This document shows, in pieces, positions 24,507 to 32,635 of a stretch of 33,708 nucleotides of DNA; the stretch's first letter is position 1, and every line of letters starts with the position of its first letter. The notes beneath the pieces are model-generated. The model had not been told where the DNA came from and searched no databases. It saw nothing but the letters and a program-made list of their open reading frames with translations. The position numbers were made by a program, and so were the translations under genes. This stretch comes from Candidatus Benthortus lauensis (GTDB taxonomy: Archaea; Thermoproteota; Nitrososphaeria_A; Caldarchaeales; Wolframiiraptoraceae). The stretch is taken from positions 1 through 33,708 of the forward strand of contig JAHSRM010000003.1 in assembly GCA_021650775.1 (NCBI GenBank), in the 5' to 3' direction.

Positions 24507-24508
24507 CT
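24464..24508 (+). repeat. attR copy of the 45-bp direct repeat (truncated tRNA-His 3' half)
   Basis: Identical to 12945-12989. Confidence 0.97.
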
Positions 24509-24532
24509 AATAAAAATAGAGAGTGGGGTGGT

Positions 24533-25456
24533 TTATTGTGGTGGGGGTGGTGTTTTTGGTTTTCTTGTTATGGCTATTATTGTTGTTGCTAGGAAGATTA
24601 TGGTGGTTGCTATTAGTATGAGGCGTTGCATCTCTAGTTGGGAGGATTTCTCCTTCTCGCTGCTTATCTGGTTGTTGAGGTTGCTTATCTCTGTTTGAAG
24701 GGCCTGGTTCTGCTGATTCAGGTCGCTGTTCTGCTTCTCCAAGTTATCTACCCTGTCTTGCAGCTTCTGGTTCTCGGATTTCAGGTTATCATTTTCTTGT
24801 GCAAGCTCCTTCTTCTCATTGTCTAGCCTGCTTATCTCCTGGTTTGCCTCTGTTAGCTGGTTATTCAGGTCTTTTATCTCGTTCTGTGACTGGGTGAGTT
24901 GTTCCTGGAGGGATTGGATTTGCTGCTGGGACTCCTGTAGGTCTCCTTTCAGCCGACTGTTCTCATCTATTAGTTTCTCAGTCTCTGTAAGCATCTTGCC
25001 TACCTGCTCGGATTTGAACAATATTATGAATGAGTCTATTATCATTTCCCCGTTTAGGTATACCTTGACGGGCCATACGCCTGTGGGATAATCCGTGCCG
25101 ACGTAAATCCAGTCTTCCGCATACACTGTATCATAGACCGTGTTTTCATCCGAGCCGTATGTCGAGTCCTGGTAGACTGTTCCGTTAGGCATAGTCCACA
25201 CGTATCTTACAGTGAAGGGGGATTGGACGTTCCTGAGCTTGACTATCAACCCTATGTATGGGTTGGATGTCAGGAATAGTCCTGCGGTAGCTCCCTGGAA
25301 CTCTATTGTCCCATCATTCAAGATTTTATCCTCGTATAACCCGTAGCCCGTGAATCTATAGTATTCTACTTGGGCTTGCTGTGCGATGGCCGGATGGATT
25401 GTCGATGCGGCGAGCAATAGGGCGACTCCAAGTATTAGGGTGGTTTTCCAATTCAT
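24533..25456 (-). CDS. secreted/membrane-anchored coiled-coil protein
   Basis: Signal peptide MNWKTTLILGVALLLAASTIHPAIA, beta-rich ectodomain, about 120-aa coiled coil, C-terminal TM LILIATTIIFLATTIIAI and KPKTPPPPQ tail. Confidence 0.85.
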   Translation of the reverse strand: MNWKTTLILGVALLLAASTIHPAIAQQAQVEYYRFTGYGLYEDKILNDGTIEFQGATAGLFLTSNPYIGLIVKLRNVQSPFTVRYVWTMPNGTVYQDSTYGSDENTVYDTVYAEDWIYVGTDYPTGVWPVKVYLNGEMIIDSFIILFKSEQVGKMLTETEKLIDENSRLKGDLQESQQQIQSLQEQLTQSQNEIKDLNNQLTEANQEISRLDNEKKELAQENDNLKSENQKLQDRVDNLEKQNSDLNQQNQALQTEISNLNNQISSEKEKSSQLEMQRLILIATTIIFLATTIIAITRKPKTPPPPQ

Positions 25457-25500
25457 TTGGGTTTTGGCGAGGGCTCCATTATTTAAGTTACGGTGTTTAT

Positions 25501-26337
25501 TCAGACGTTTATCCCGTGCTTGATGAATTCTTCCGCTGCCTCCTCCTCCAACATGGATTGGAAGCTTGTTCCAAGCCTATTGTTTAGCTCGTGGCATAGC
25601 TGGGTTATCTGGGGAGGCTTGATAGCTGCTTCCCGCAGAAGCTCGATGTTGTTTAGGACCTCCCTTGTGGGACCGTCCGCAAGTATCTTCCCGTTTGCCA
25701 GGAGTATCGTTCTCTCGCTGGTCCTTGCAACAAACTTCATGTCATGTGTTATGACTATGATTGTTTTACCCTGCTGGTTTAGCTTCATTATGAGTTCTGC
25801 CACCAGGTTTCTCCATCGGTGGTCTTGGCCGCTCGTTGGTTCGTCGAGGACGTATATCTCTGGGTCCATGCTGAGTATAGAGGCTATGGTTAGGAGCTTC
25901 ATCTGCCCGAAGTTTAGGTCGTAGGGATGCCACTCCACGTAGTCCTGTAGCCCAACCATCTCGAGGGCCCTCCTCACCCGTTTATCCACCTCCTCCTCGG
26001 ATAGTCCAAGGTTCTTGGGGCCGTATGCGACCTCGTCGTAAACCCTGCTCGTGAAGATTTGGTGGGCCGGGTTCTGGAAGACGTATCCCACGTATCTTAC
26101 GAGCTCGTGGGTTGGGGTTGTCCGGGTGTCCATGCCCTTTACCAGGACTCTCCCCTTGGTCGGCTTGAGCAGGCCGTTGAGGTGCTTCGCCAGCGTCGTC
26201 TTGCCGCCGCCGTTCTGGCCTATTAGGGCTATCCTCTCTCCCTTCGTTATGGTTAGGCTCACGCCCCTGAGGGCCGTCACCTCGTTATCGTAGGAGAACC
26301 AGACATCCTCGACCCTGATTAGGGGCTCGCCGCTCAC
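25501..26337 (-). CDS. ECF-type ABC transporter ATPase subunit (EcfA-like)
   Basis: GQNGGGKTTLAKHLNGLLKPTKG, LNFGQMKLLTIASIL, VLDEPTSGQDH. Confidence 0.93.
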   Translation of the reverse strand: MSGEPLIRVEDVWFSYDNEVTALRGVSLTITKGERIALIGQNGGGKTTLAKHLNGLLKPTKGRVLVKGMDTRTTPTHELVRYVGYVFQNPAHQIFTSRVYDEVAYGPKNLGLSEEEVDKRVRRALEMVGLQDYVEWHPYDLNFGQMKLLTIASILSMDPEIYVLDEPTSGQDHRWRNLVAELIMKLNQQGKTIIVITHDMKFVARTSERTILLANGKILADGPTREVLNNIELLREAAIKPPQITQLCHELNNRLGTSFQSMLEEEAAEEFIKHGINV

Positions 26338-27197
26338 TTCCTCAACACCTCCTCATAGAGCTTCACCGCCTCCTCCAGCCTAATCGGGTAATGGTTGACC
26401 TCCAGGCCTGCCCTCTCCCTGAGTATGTGGGTGAGCTGGGCCACGGAGGGAGCCTCGACCGTTATCTTTCTCAGACCCTCTACATCTGCGAGGACCTGGT
26501 CCACCTCACCCTCCATGACTATCCTCCCCTCGTTAAGCGCTATAACCCTGTCCGCAATGTATGCCAGCTCCTCTATCTCGTGCTCCGCTATCACCAGGGT
26601 TGACCCTGTCTTCTTTAGCTCCTTGACCGCCTCGAATACCTCTCGTTTACCTATTGGGTCGAGGAGGGAGACGGGTTCGTCTAGGACTATTATCTCGGGC
26701 TTCATGGCGAGGACCGTGGCTATTGCGAGTCTCTGCTGCTGGCCGCCGCTTAGCTCGAATGGTGAGCGCTCCTCGAGCCCTGAGAGCCCGACCTTCTCCA
26801 AGGCCTCCCTAACCCTGTCCTTAATCTCCTCCCTCGGATACCCTAGCATGGCTAGCCCGAACCCGACCTCCTCCTCCACCGTTAGTGCGAGGCCCGAGAG
26901 CTGGTTCTCAGGCTCCTGGAAGACAAGCCCAACCTTTGTGGAGAGCTCGGCGACCGTGTGCTCGAGGGTGTCCATCCCTGCCACTATCACCCGCCCGTTG
27001 ATGTATCCGCCGTAGAAGTGGGGGACCAGGCCGTTCATGGCCTTGCAGAGGGTTGATTTCCCGGCTCCATTCGGCCCTATTATCCCGAGGGCCTCGCCCT
27101 TCTCCACCTTAAGGTTGATGTCTACCAGGACGTTCGGGGTGTCGGGGTATGAGTAGGAGAAGTTCTCGAACCTGATTACCACGCTATCCTCTCCCAT
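26334..27197 (-). CDS. ECF-type ABC transporter ATPase subunit (EcfA-like)
   Basis: GPNGAGKSTLCKAMNGLVPHFYGG, LSGGQQQRLAIATVLAMKPEIIVLDEP. Confidence 0.94.
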   Translation of the reverse strand: MGEDSVVIRFENFSYSYPDTPNVLVDINLKVEKGEALGIIGPNGAGKSTLCKAMNGLVPHFYGGYINGRVIVAGMDTLEHTVAELSTKVGLVFQEPENQLSGLALTVEEEVGFGLAMLGYPREEIKDRVREALEKVGLSGLEERSPFELSGGQQQRLAIATVLAMKPEIIVLDEPVSLLDPIGKREVFEAVKELKKTGSTLVIAEHEIEELAYIADRVIALNEGRIVMEGEVDQVLADVEGLRKITVEAPSVAQLTHILRERAGLEVNHYPIRLEEAVKLYEEVLRK

Positions 27198-27201
27198 AAT
27201 C

Positions 27202-28047
27202 TCACCCGAACAGGTATCTCAGCCTCACTATCGGAGAGTATCCCATGGTTATGTAGATGTATGCCAGCACGCCCGTGAAAAAGATTATCGCAGCGAAGAA
27301 CACGTAGTCCACGGACTTGAACCTGAGCTCATACATCAGCGTCTTCTCGACTGGTGCGCTGAATCCACGGGACTCGAGGGCTATGGCCCTTATCTGGACC
27401 TTGCTTATGGCGCTGAGGGTAAGCGGGATTCCGAGTGCCAGGAAGTTGAAGACCCTCCTAACTATGCTGGCCTTTGTCTTGAGTCCCCGTGAGAGCTGGG
27501 CCTGGTAGATTGTCCCGACCTCGTCTGCCAGGAGGGGGATGAACTGGAGGGCCGCCGCAATCATGTAGAGCGCCCTGAAGGGGAGCCTGAGCTTGAAGAA
27601 GAGGGCTATTATCTCGCCCAGCTTGGTGGTGAGCATGAAGAGAAGGGCCGCCGAGATTGTTACCGCAATTCTTAGGGGCCAGGTTATCGCCCATCCCAGG
27701 CCCTCCTGATAAACGGGAAGCTCCATCCCAAACAGGTTAATCCTGTAGATTATGGTCTCATTCCAGGGGAACCCCAGGGGCAGGGAGAGGATGGGTGCGG
27801 CTATGGCTATCCATGGAACAATTATGACAAGTATTGTCAGGAGGATTCTTCTGACAACCTTGCCGACGACCGCCAGCAGGAGATTAACTACTAGGAAGAT
27901 GAACGTGAGGACGAAGTCGTAGAATATGTATCCTAGGAGGGATATCCAAAAAAAGTAGAGGAATTTTGTTCTGGGGTCTAGCTTGTGTATTGGCGTGTCT
28001 TTGCCTATTATGGTTGTGCGGAGGAGCCTTGAGCCGAGTGTGCTCAC
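27202..28047 (-). CDS. ECF transporter transmembrane subunit EcfT-like
   Basis: Multi-TM; KVQIRAIALESRGFSAP (A-R-G-type coupling motif); between the ATPases and the S component. Confidence 0.9.
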   Translation of the reverse strand: MSTLGSRLLRTTIIGKDTPIHKLDPRTKFLYFFWISLLGYIFYDFVLTFIFLVVNLLLAVVGKVVRRILLTILVIIVPWIAIAAPILSLPLGFPWNETIIYRINLFGMELPVYQEGLGWAITWPLRIAVTISAALLFMLTTKLGEIIALFFKLRLPFRALYMIAAALQFIPLLADEVGTIYQAQLSRGLKTKASIVRRVFNFLALGIPLTLSAISKVQIRAIALESRGFSAPVEKTLMYELRFKSVDYVFFAAIIFFTGVLAYIYITMGYSPIVRLRYLFG

Positions 28048-28668
28048 TTAGCTCCCACCTGCTACTACCTCTTCCTCCCTCCTCATTCCCAGGACGAATC
28101 TCCTCGGGACCCTGGAGGCTATTATCAGGGCTATGACGAAGGAGATGACCTTGTCGGGTATCTCCGTGCTTATGGCTTGGACGTAGTTGGCGAGCCAGAA
28201 GTTGCCTGTGGAGGCGAGGGTCGCCGCATAGATTGCGGCTGGTATGGGTTTCCAGAGGGGGCCTCCTCCGAAGAGGGCTATGCTGAGGCCTGTTGTGTAG
28301 ATGGGATAGAGTAGGCCGTAGAAGATTACCGCCATCACTATCGTTATCGGCTTCTTGAGGTCGGTCCACCCCATCTTGATGAAGAACCAGGTTATTATGG
28401 CGATGAGGACGTTGGCTGTCCCCCAGACCCAGGCAGGCAGACCCCAGACAGTCAAGGCCATGATTATGTTGTAGAGGAACCCGCCTACGGCTCCGACCCA
28501 GAACCCTGAGATAAGGGTTCCAAGTATGGTTGCCCAGGTGTCTCCCCATATCGGGGCCTTCGTCAGCTCTACCAAGACTCCGCCCACATAGTTCAGCGCA
28601 GCGACCATCGGCACCATAACAACGGCCAGAATCTTCGCTCCAGTTGGAACTACTTTCCTCTGAGCCAT
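28048..28668 (-). CDS. ECF transporter substrate-specificity (S) component
   Basis: Small multi-TM protein GAKILAVVMVPMVAALNYVGGVLVEL...ILGTLISGFWVGAVGGFLYNIIMALTVWG; operon position. Confidence 0.8.
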   Translation of the reverse strand: MAQRKVVPTGAKILAVVMVPMVAALNYVGGVLVELTKAPIWGDTWATILGTLISGFWVGAVGGFLYNIIMALTVWGLPAWVWGTANVLIAIITWFFIKMGWTDLKKPITIVMAVIFYGLLYPIYTTGLSIALFGGGPLWKPIPAAIYAATLASTGNFWLANYVQAISTEIPDKVISFVIALIIASRVPRRFVLGMRREEEVVAGGS

Positions 28669-28692
28669 GGTTTATCGCTTGAAAGAGGACAG

Positions 28693-28706
28693 AATTTATA
28701 TAAATT
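28693..28706. promoter_or_regulatory. palindromic TATA element AATTTATATAAATT between divergent genes
   Basis: Perfect 14-bp palindrome about 28-32 nt from both start codons. Confidence 0.65.
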
Positions 28707-28726
28707 TTTTCGGTTCTTGGGGAGGC

Positions 28727-29698
28727 ATGAAGGTTATACTTGATGTTGATACGGGGACTGATGATGCGTTGGCTATAGCTCTTGCCACGCTCTCTCCTGA
28801 AATCGAGCTGATTGGTTTGACAACCGTTAGCGGGAATGTCCATGTTGATAAGACTTCGGTTAATACGGTTAGGGTTCTTGAGTTTCTGGGGGTTGATGAT
28901 GTCCCTGTGTTCCGTGGGGCTGCGAAGCCCTTGGTCAAGGAGCTTAGGACTGTTGAGTGGGTTCATGGGAGCGATGGCCTCGGAGACTCCGGGATACCCA
29001 TGCCGAGGAGGAAGCCTGAGGACAAGCCGGCGGCAGAGTTCATAGTCGAGGAGCTGAGGAAATCAAGCCCAGGCGAGATAACGCTCATAGCCACAGGACC
29101 CCTAACAAACCTGGCCATAGCCCTACTCCTCGAGCCGAGAATAGTCGAGAAAATCCAGAAAATAATAGTGATGGGCGGGGCATTCGGGGTAACCCCTCAT
29201 GGAACAGGAAACATAACACCCGTCTCCGAGTTCAACATCTACACGGACCCCGAGGCCGCCAAGATAGTCTTCGAGTCAGGCGCCAAGGTCTCCTGCGTAG
29301 GACTTGATGTAACCATGAACCCCTCGGCGGTTCTCAGGGCAGAGCATATTGATAGGTTGAGGGGCTCGGGGTCAAAGGCCGCTGAGCTGGCCGTGAGGGT
29401 TACGAGGGGTATGATGGAGCGTGTGGGGTTCTTCGCCCTACACGACCCCATGGCCGTGGCCTTGGCCGTTAAGCCCGAGCTATTCAAGACCGAGGAGTAT
29501 TACGTCCAGGTGTCCCTGGAGGAAGGAGACCTGAGGGGGCAGACGATAGCGGATAGAAGATGGTTCGTCAGGGAGCTTGGGGAGAAGCTCGGGATAAAGC
29601 CCAGGGGAGCGAAGGTCAGCATAGCATCATGGGTCGATGGCCCAAGGTTCCTCAGATTCTTCCTAGACAGGATAACCGGCCACGAGGGGAAAGAATAG
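28727..29698 (+). CDS. nucleoside hydrolase (IunH/RihA-like)
   Basis: MKVILDVDTGTDDALAIALA, IATGPLTNLAIAL, VMGGAFGVTPHGTGNITPVSEFNIYTDPEAA, HDPMAVALA. Confidence 0.95.
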   Translation: MKVILDVDTGTDDALAIALATLSPEIELIGLTTVSGNVHVDKTSVNTVRVLEFLGVDDVPVFRGAAKPLVKELRTVEWVHGSDGLGDSGIPMPRRKPEDKPAAEFIVEELRKSSPGEITLIATGPLTNLAIALLLEPRIVEKIQKIIVMGGAFGVTPHGTGNITPVSEFNIYTDPEAAKIVFESGAKVSCVGLDVTMNPSAVLRAEHIDRLRGSGSKAAELAVRVTRGMMERVGFFALHDPMAVALAVKPELFKTEEYYVQVSLEEGDLRGQTIADRRWFVRELGEKLGIKPRGAKVSIASWVDGPRFLRFFLDRITGHEGKE

Positions 29699-29709
29699 AG
29701 GGTTAGGGT

Positions 29710-30603
29710 TTAGACCTCCATCTCTTGTTTAATCGAGGGCTTGACTACCAGGTCCCAGTAGGTTATGATTCTCCGCTGGTCCGGCGATATCATGCACTCT
29801 GAGCTGGATTTCAGCAGGTTGCTTAGGGCTGTCTTTGCGGTCATGCCAGGCTTCATCTTGATTGCTTCTACGTGGAGTTCTGGTAGCTCTTTGATGGGTT
29901 TCTGGAGGATGCTGTGCGGGTTGTCCCTCAGCTTCTCGAGGATGCTGCTCTTCATCACGCCTCTTATGATGCTCTTCACCGAGATTATCCTCTGGCTTCC
30001 TCTGAGGCACAGGCTCCCCACACCCTCGTTCACCATGGTTCTTATCGCCTCCTCCAGGGAACTCTCCCCGGATATGCTCCTCACCCTCGGGTTCGAGATG
30101 GCCTCGGCCTCCATGCTCTCGAGAAACGTGGACCTGCCGGATATCTCCAGGTATTTGGCCAGGTCTTTCAGGCCTATGAGGTTGCTCGGCTTCCCCATCC
30201 CGAAGACGATTGAATACTTGAGGTTTGAGCTGTAGAGCCTCCTGATTAGGTCGTTCAGGTAGTCGTTGTATGTGGATTGGACCGTTGCCCAGCTCTTGTC
30301 CCCGCTCCTCGTCTCGTAGAGACTCTTCCAGATATCGCCCCGGAGGAACTCCCTGAGAACAGTGTATCCAGTGATAACGCCGTCCACCCTACCCTGCCTA
30401 TCCATGGCGACCACAGCCTCAACATCCCTATACGCCAAAGTCAAGCCAGCCTGTATCAACGAGTCACCAGACCCAACAGAATACAAGGGGCACGGAATCA
30501 CGGAAAGCAGATCCGCAACACGCAAACCACCAAACAAGTTTCCAACTCCACTTACCGCAACTCTACTCAAGTATACCTTAAGATAAACATTTTTCGTAAT
30601 CAT
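29710..30603 (-). CDS. CBS-domain protein
   Basis: CPLYSVGSGDSLIQAGLTLAYRDVEAVVAMDRQGRVDGVITGYTVL and EAIRTMVNEGVGSLCLRGSQRIISVKSIIRGVM. Confidence 0.75.
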   Translation of the reverse strand: MITKNVYLKVYLSRVAVSGVGNLFGGLRVADLLSVIPCPLYSVGSGDSLIQAGLTLAYRDVEAVVAMDRQGRVDGVITGYTVLREFLRGDIWKSLYETRSGDKSWATVQSTYNDYLNDLIRRLYSSNLKYSIVFGMGKPSNLIGLKDLAKYLEISGRSTFLESMEAEAISNPRVRSISGESSLEEAIRTMVNEGVGSLCLRGSQRIISVKSIIRGVMKSSILEKLRDNPHSILQKPIKELPELHVEAIKMKPGMTAKTALSNLLKSSSECMISPDQRRIITYWDLVVKPSIKQEMEV

Positions 30604-30692
30604 ATGGCTGGAGATTGCAGCTTTGTTAGAGTATTCAAGGTTTATATTTGGGCTTTGATGCCCATTCTGTATGCTCGGTGGTCATCTTTGGC

Positions 30693-32054
30693 ATGAGAAG
30701 CCCCATAATATCCATTAGGCGTGTAGACATCAGGGCGCCCCTCTTCGAGGTCTTCCAGGCTCTAGGCAGGGAGTTCGAGTCGGTCTTCCTTCTCGAGTCT
30801 CTTGAGGGGCCTGAGCGGTTGGCCGAGTTCAGCTTCCTGGGGTTTGGGCCTGCCTATGAGGTTGAGGTCTGGGGCGGCTCGACGAGGGTTCGTGGAGGAG
30901 GCTCGGTTGAGGAGTTCGGGGGAGACCCGGTGGAGACGCTTAGGAGGGTGGTCAAGCCCTCACGTAAGATAGCCTATGCTCCAAGATTCGTGGGAGGACT
31001 AGTCGGATACGTCTCCTATGAGGCGGCCTACCTCTGGGAGGATATAGAGGCCAGGGATAAGCCCGGGGACGGGTTCCCACTCATGAGGCTCGGCCTCTAC
31101 CAAGACGCCCTCGTATACGACCACAGGAACAACACCTACTACTACTGCTACACCGAGGAGGATAGGCTGCACGAGATTACGGGCGCTCTAAGAGACTCCG
31201 GGGACCCCGAGCCCCTCAGCTACACCGAGCCGGCAAGCAATATGGGTGAGGAGGAGTTCCTCGGGATGGTTGAGAGGGGAAAGGAATACATAGCGTCTGG
31301 TGATGTGTTCCAGGTCGTCCTCTCGAGGAGGATGGTCTTCAAGAGTAGGGGAAGCCTCCTCCCATTCTACCTAAACCTCCGGAGGCTCAACCCCTCACCC
31401 TACATGTATTACCTGAGGATGGGCGACGAGGAGATAGTTGGCTCAAGCCCTGAGATGCTTGTCAGGGTTCAGGGAGAAAACCTCACCACATTCCCGATAG
31501 CTGGGACAAGGCCGAGGCAGAGCGACCCCAGAAGGGAGGAGGAGACCGACAGGGAGCTAATGAAGGACGAGAAGGAGCGAGCCGAGCACGTGATGTTGGT
31601 GGACTTGGCGAGGAACGACTTAGGCAAGGTCTCGGAGCCGGGGACGGTCAAGGTCTCCGAGTTCATGAAGCTGGTGAAGTATAGCCACGTGAAGCACCTG
31701 GTCTCCTGCGTGGAGTCGAGGCTCAGGGAGGGGATGGACATGTATGACGCATTCAAGGCCGTCTTCCCAGCTGGAACCGTGTCAGGCGCACCCAAGCCGA
31801 GGGCCATGGAGATAATCGAGGAGCTTGAGCCGTGCAGGAGGGGGCCATACGCAGGAGCCGTAGGATACTTCTCCTTCACGGGCTGCGCCGACTTCGCCAT
31901 AACGATTAGGACCCTTGTGAGGCGGGGTGAGGAGACCTTCATACAGGCTGGGGCGGGGATTGTCTGGGACTCGGTTCCAGAGAGGGAGTGGATGGAGACC
32001 CAGCACAAGATGGCGGCGCTCCTCAAAGCACTCGAGATGGGTGATGGGCGGTGA
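30693..32054 (+). CDS. trpE: anthranilate synthase component I
   Basis: GDVFQVVLSRRM, PIAGTRPRQSDPRREEETDRELMKDEKERAEHVMLVDLARNDLGKVSEPGTV, FPAGTVSGAPKPRAMEII. Confidence 0.95.
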   Translation: MRSPIISIRRVDIRAPLFEVFQALGREFESVFLLESLEGPERLAEFSFLGFGPAYEVEVWGGSTRVRGGGSVEEFGGDPVETLRRVVKPSRKIAYAPRFVGGLVGYVSYEAAYLWEDIEARDKPGDGFPLMRLGLYQDALVYDHRNNTYYYCYTEEDRLHEITGALRDSGDPEPLSYTEPASNMGEEEFLGMVERGKEYIASGDVFQVVLSRRMVFKSRGSLLPFYLNLRRLNPSPYMYYLRMGDEEIVGSSPEMLVRVQGENLTTFPIAGTRPRQSDPRREEETDRELMKDEKERAEHVMLVDLARNDLGKVSEPGTVKVSEFMKLVKYSHVKHLVSCVESRLREGMDMYDAFKAVFPAGTVSGAPKPRAMEIIEELEPCRRGPYAGAVGYFSFTGCADFAITIRTLVRRGEETFIQAGAGIVWDSVPEREWMETQHKMAALLKALEMGDGR

Positions 32055-32635
32055 GGGTCCTCCTACTCGACAACTACGACAGCTTCGTCTACAATCTGCT
32101 CGACTATGTTGGGAAGATGGGTGCCGAGGCCATAGTCTTGAGGAGCAATAGGACGAGCCTGGAGGAGGTTCTCGCCCTCTCACCCGACAGGATAATAATC
32201 TCACCCGGGCCAGGCCACCCATCCCAGAGAAGGTTCGTCGGAGTCTCCCCAGATGTCTTGACAACCATCTCCAAGGACACGCCAACCCTCGGGGTCTGCC
32301 TAGGCCACCAGCTAATAGCCCACGTATTCGGCGGGAGGGTCGTAAGGGCTGGGAGGATAATGCATGGGAAGACGAGCATGGTGGAGCATTCGGGTGAGGG
32401 GATATTCAGGGGGGTCGAGAACCCCATGGAGGCCACCAGATACCACTCCCTCATAGTCGAGGAGGAGTCCCTCCCAAGGTGCCTGGAGGTAACGGCGAGG
32501 TCGATGGACGACGGGGAGATTATGGCGATAAGGCATCAGAGCCTACCCATAGCGGGCGTCCAGTTCCACCCAGAGTCCATCCTCACACGGGAGGGCCTGA
32601 AGCTCCTGAGAAACTTCCTGGAGGGAGAGCTATGA
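32051..32635 (+). CDS. trpG: anthranilate synthase component II (glutamine amidotransferase)
   Basis: LLLDNYDSFVYNLLDYV, ISPGPGHPS, GVCLGHQLIAHVFGG, QFHPESILT. Confidence 0.96.
   Translation: MRVLLLDNYDSFVYNLLDYVGKMGAEAIVLRSNRTSLEEVLALSPDRIIISPGPGHPSQRRFVGVSPDVLTTISKDTPTLGVCLGHQLIAHVFGGRVVRAGRIMHGKTSMVEHSGEGIFRGVENPMEATRYHSLIVEEESLPRCLEVTARSMDDGEIMAIRHQSLPIAGVQFHPESILTREGLKLLRNFLEGEL

Larger units (their letters stand above)
12945..24508. mobile_element. SSV-type integrative element (unit length 11,519 bp) in tRNA-His
   Basis: Perfect 45-bp direct repeats at both ends; integrase ORF split across the ends and rejoining in frame; replication, regulator and R-M-like cargo. Confidence 0.93.

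Noticed and set aside
24464-24508. Second tRNA-His gene
   Set aside because: Contains only the anticodon-to-3' half; the 5' half is absent, so it is the attR repeat, not a functional tRNA.
12945-24508. CRISPR array or cas operon inside the element
   Set aside because: No regularly spaced direct repeats and no cas1/effector genes; the only Cas-like hint is a tentative Cas2-like fold at 13526-13810.
27884-28966. 360-aa minus-strand ORF spanning the EcfT/S-component region
   Set aside because: Overlaps the EcfT and S-component genes in another frame; low-complexity R/H/P/N-rich translation typical of a shadow ORF in GC-rich DNA.
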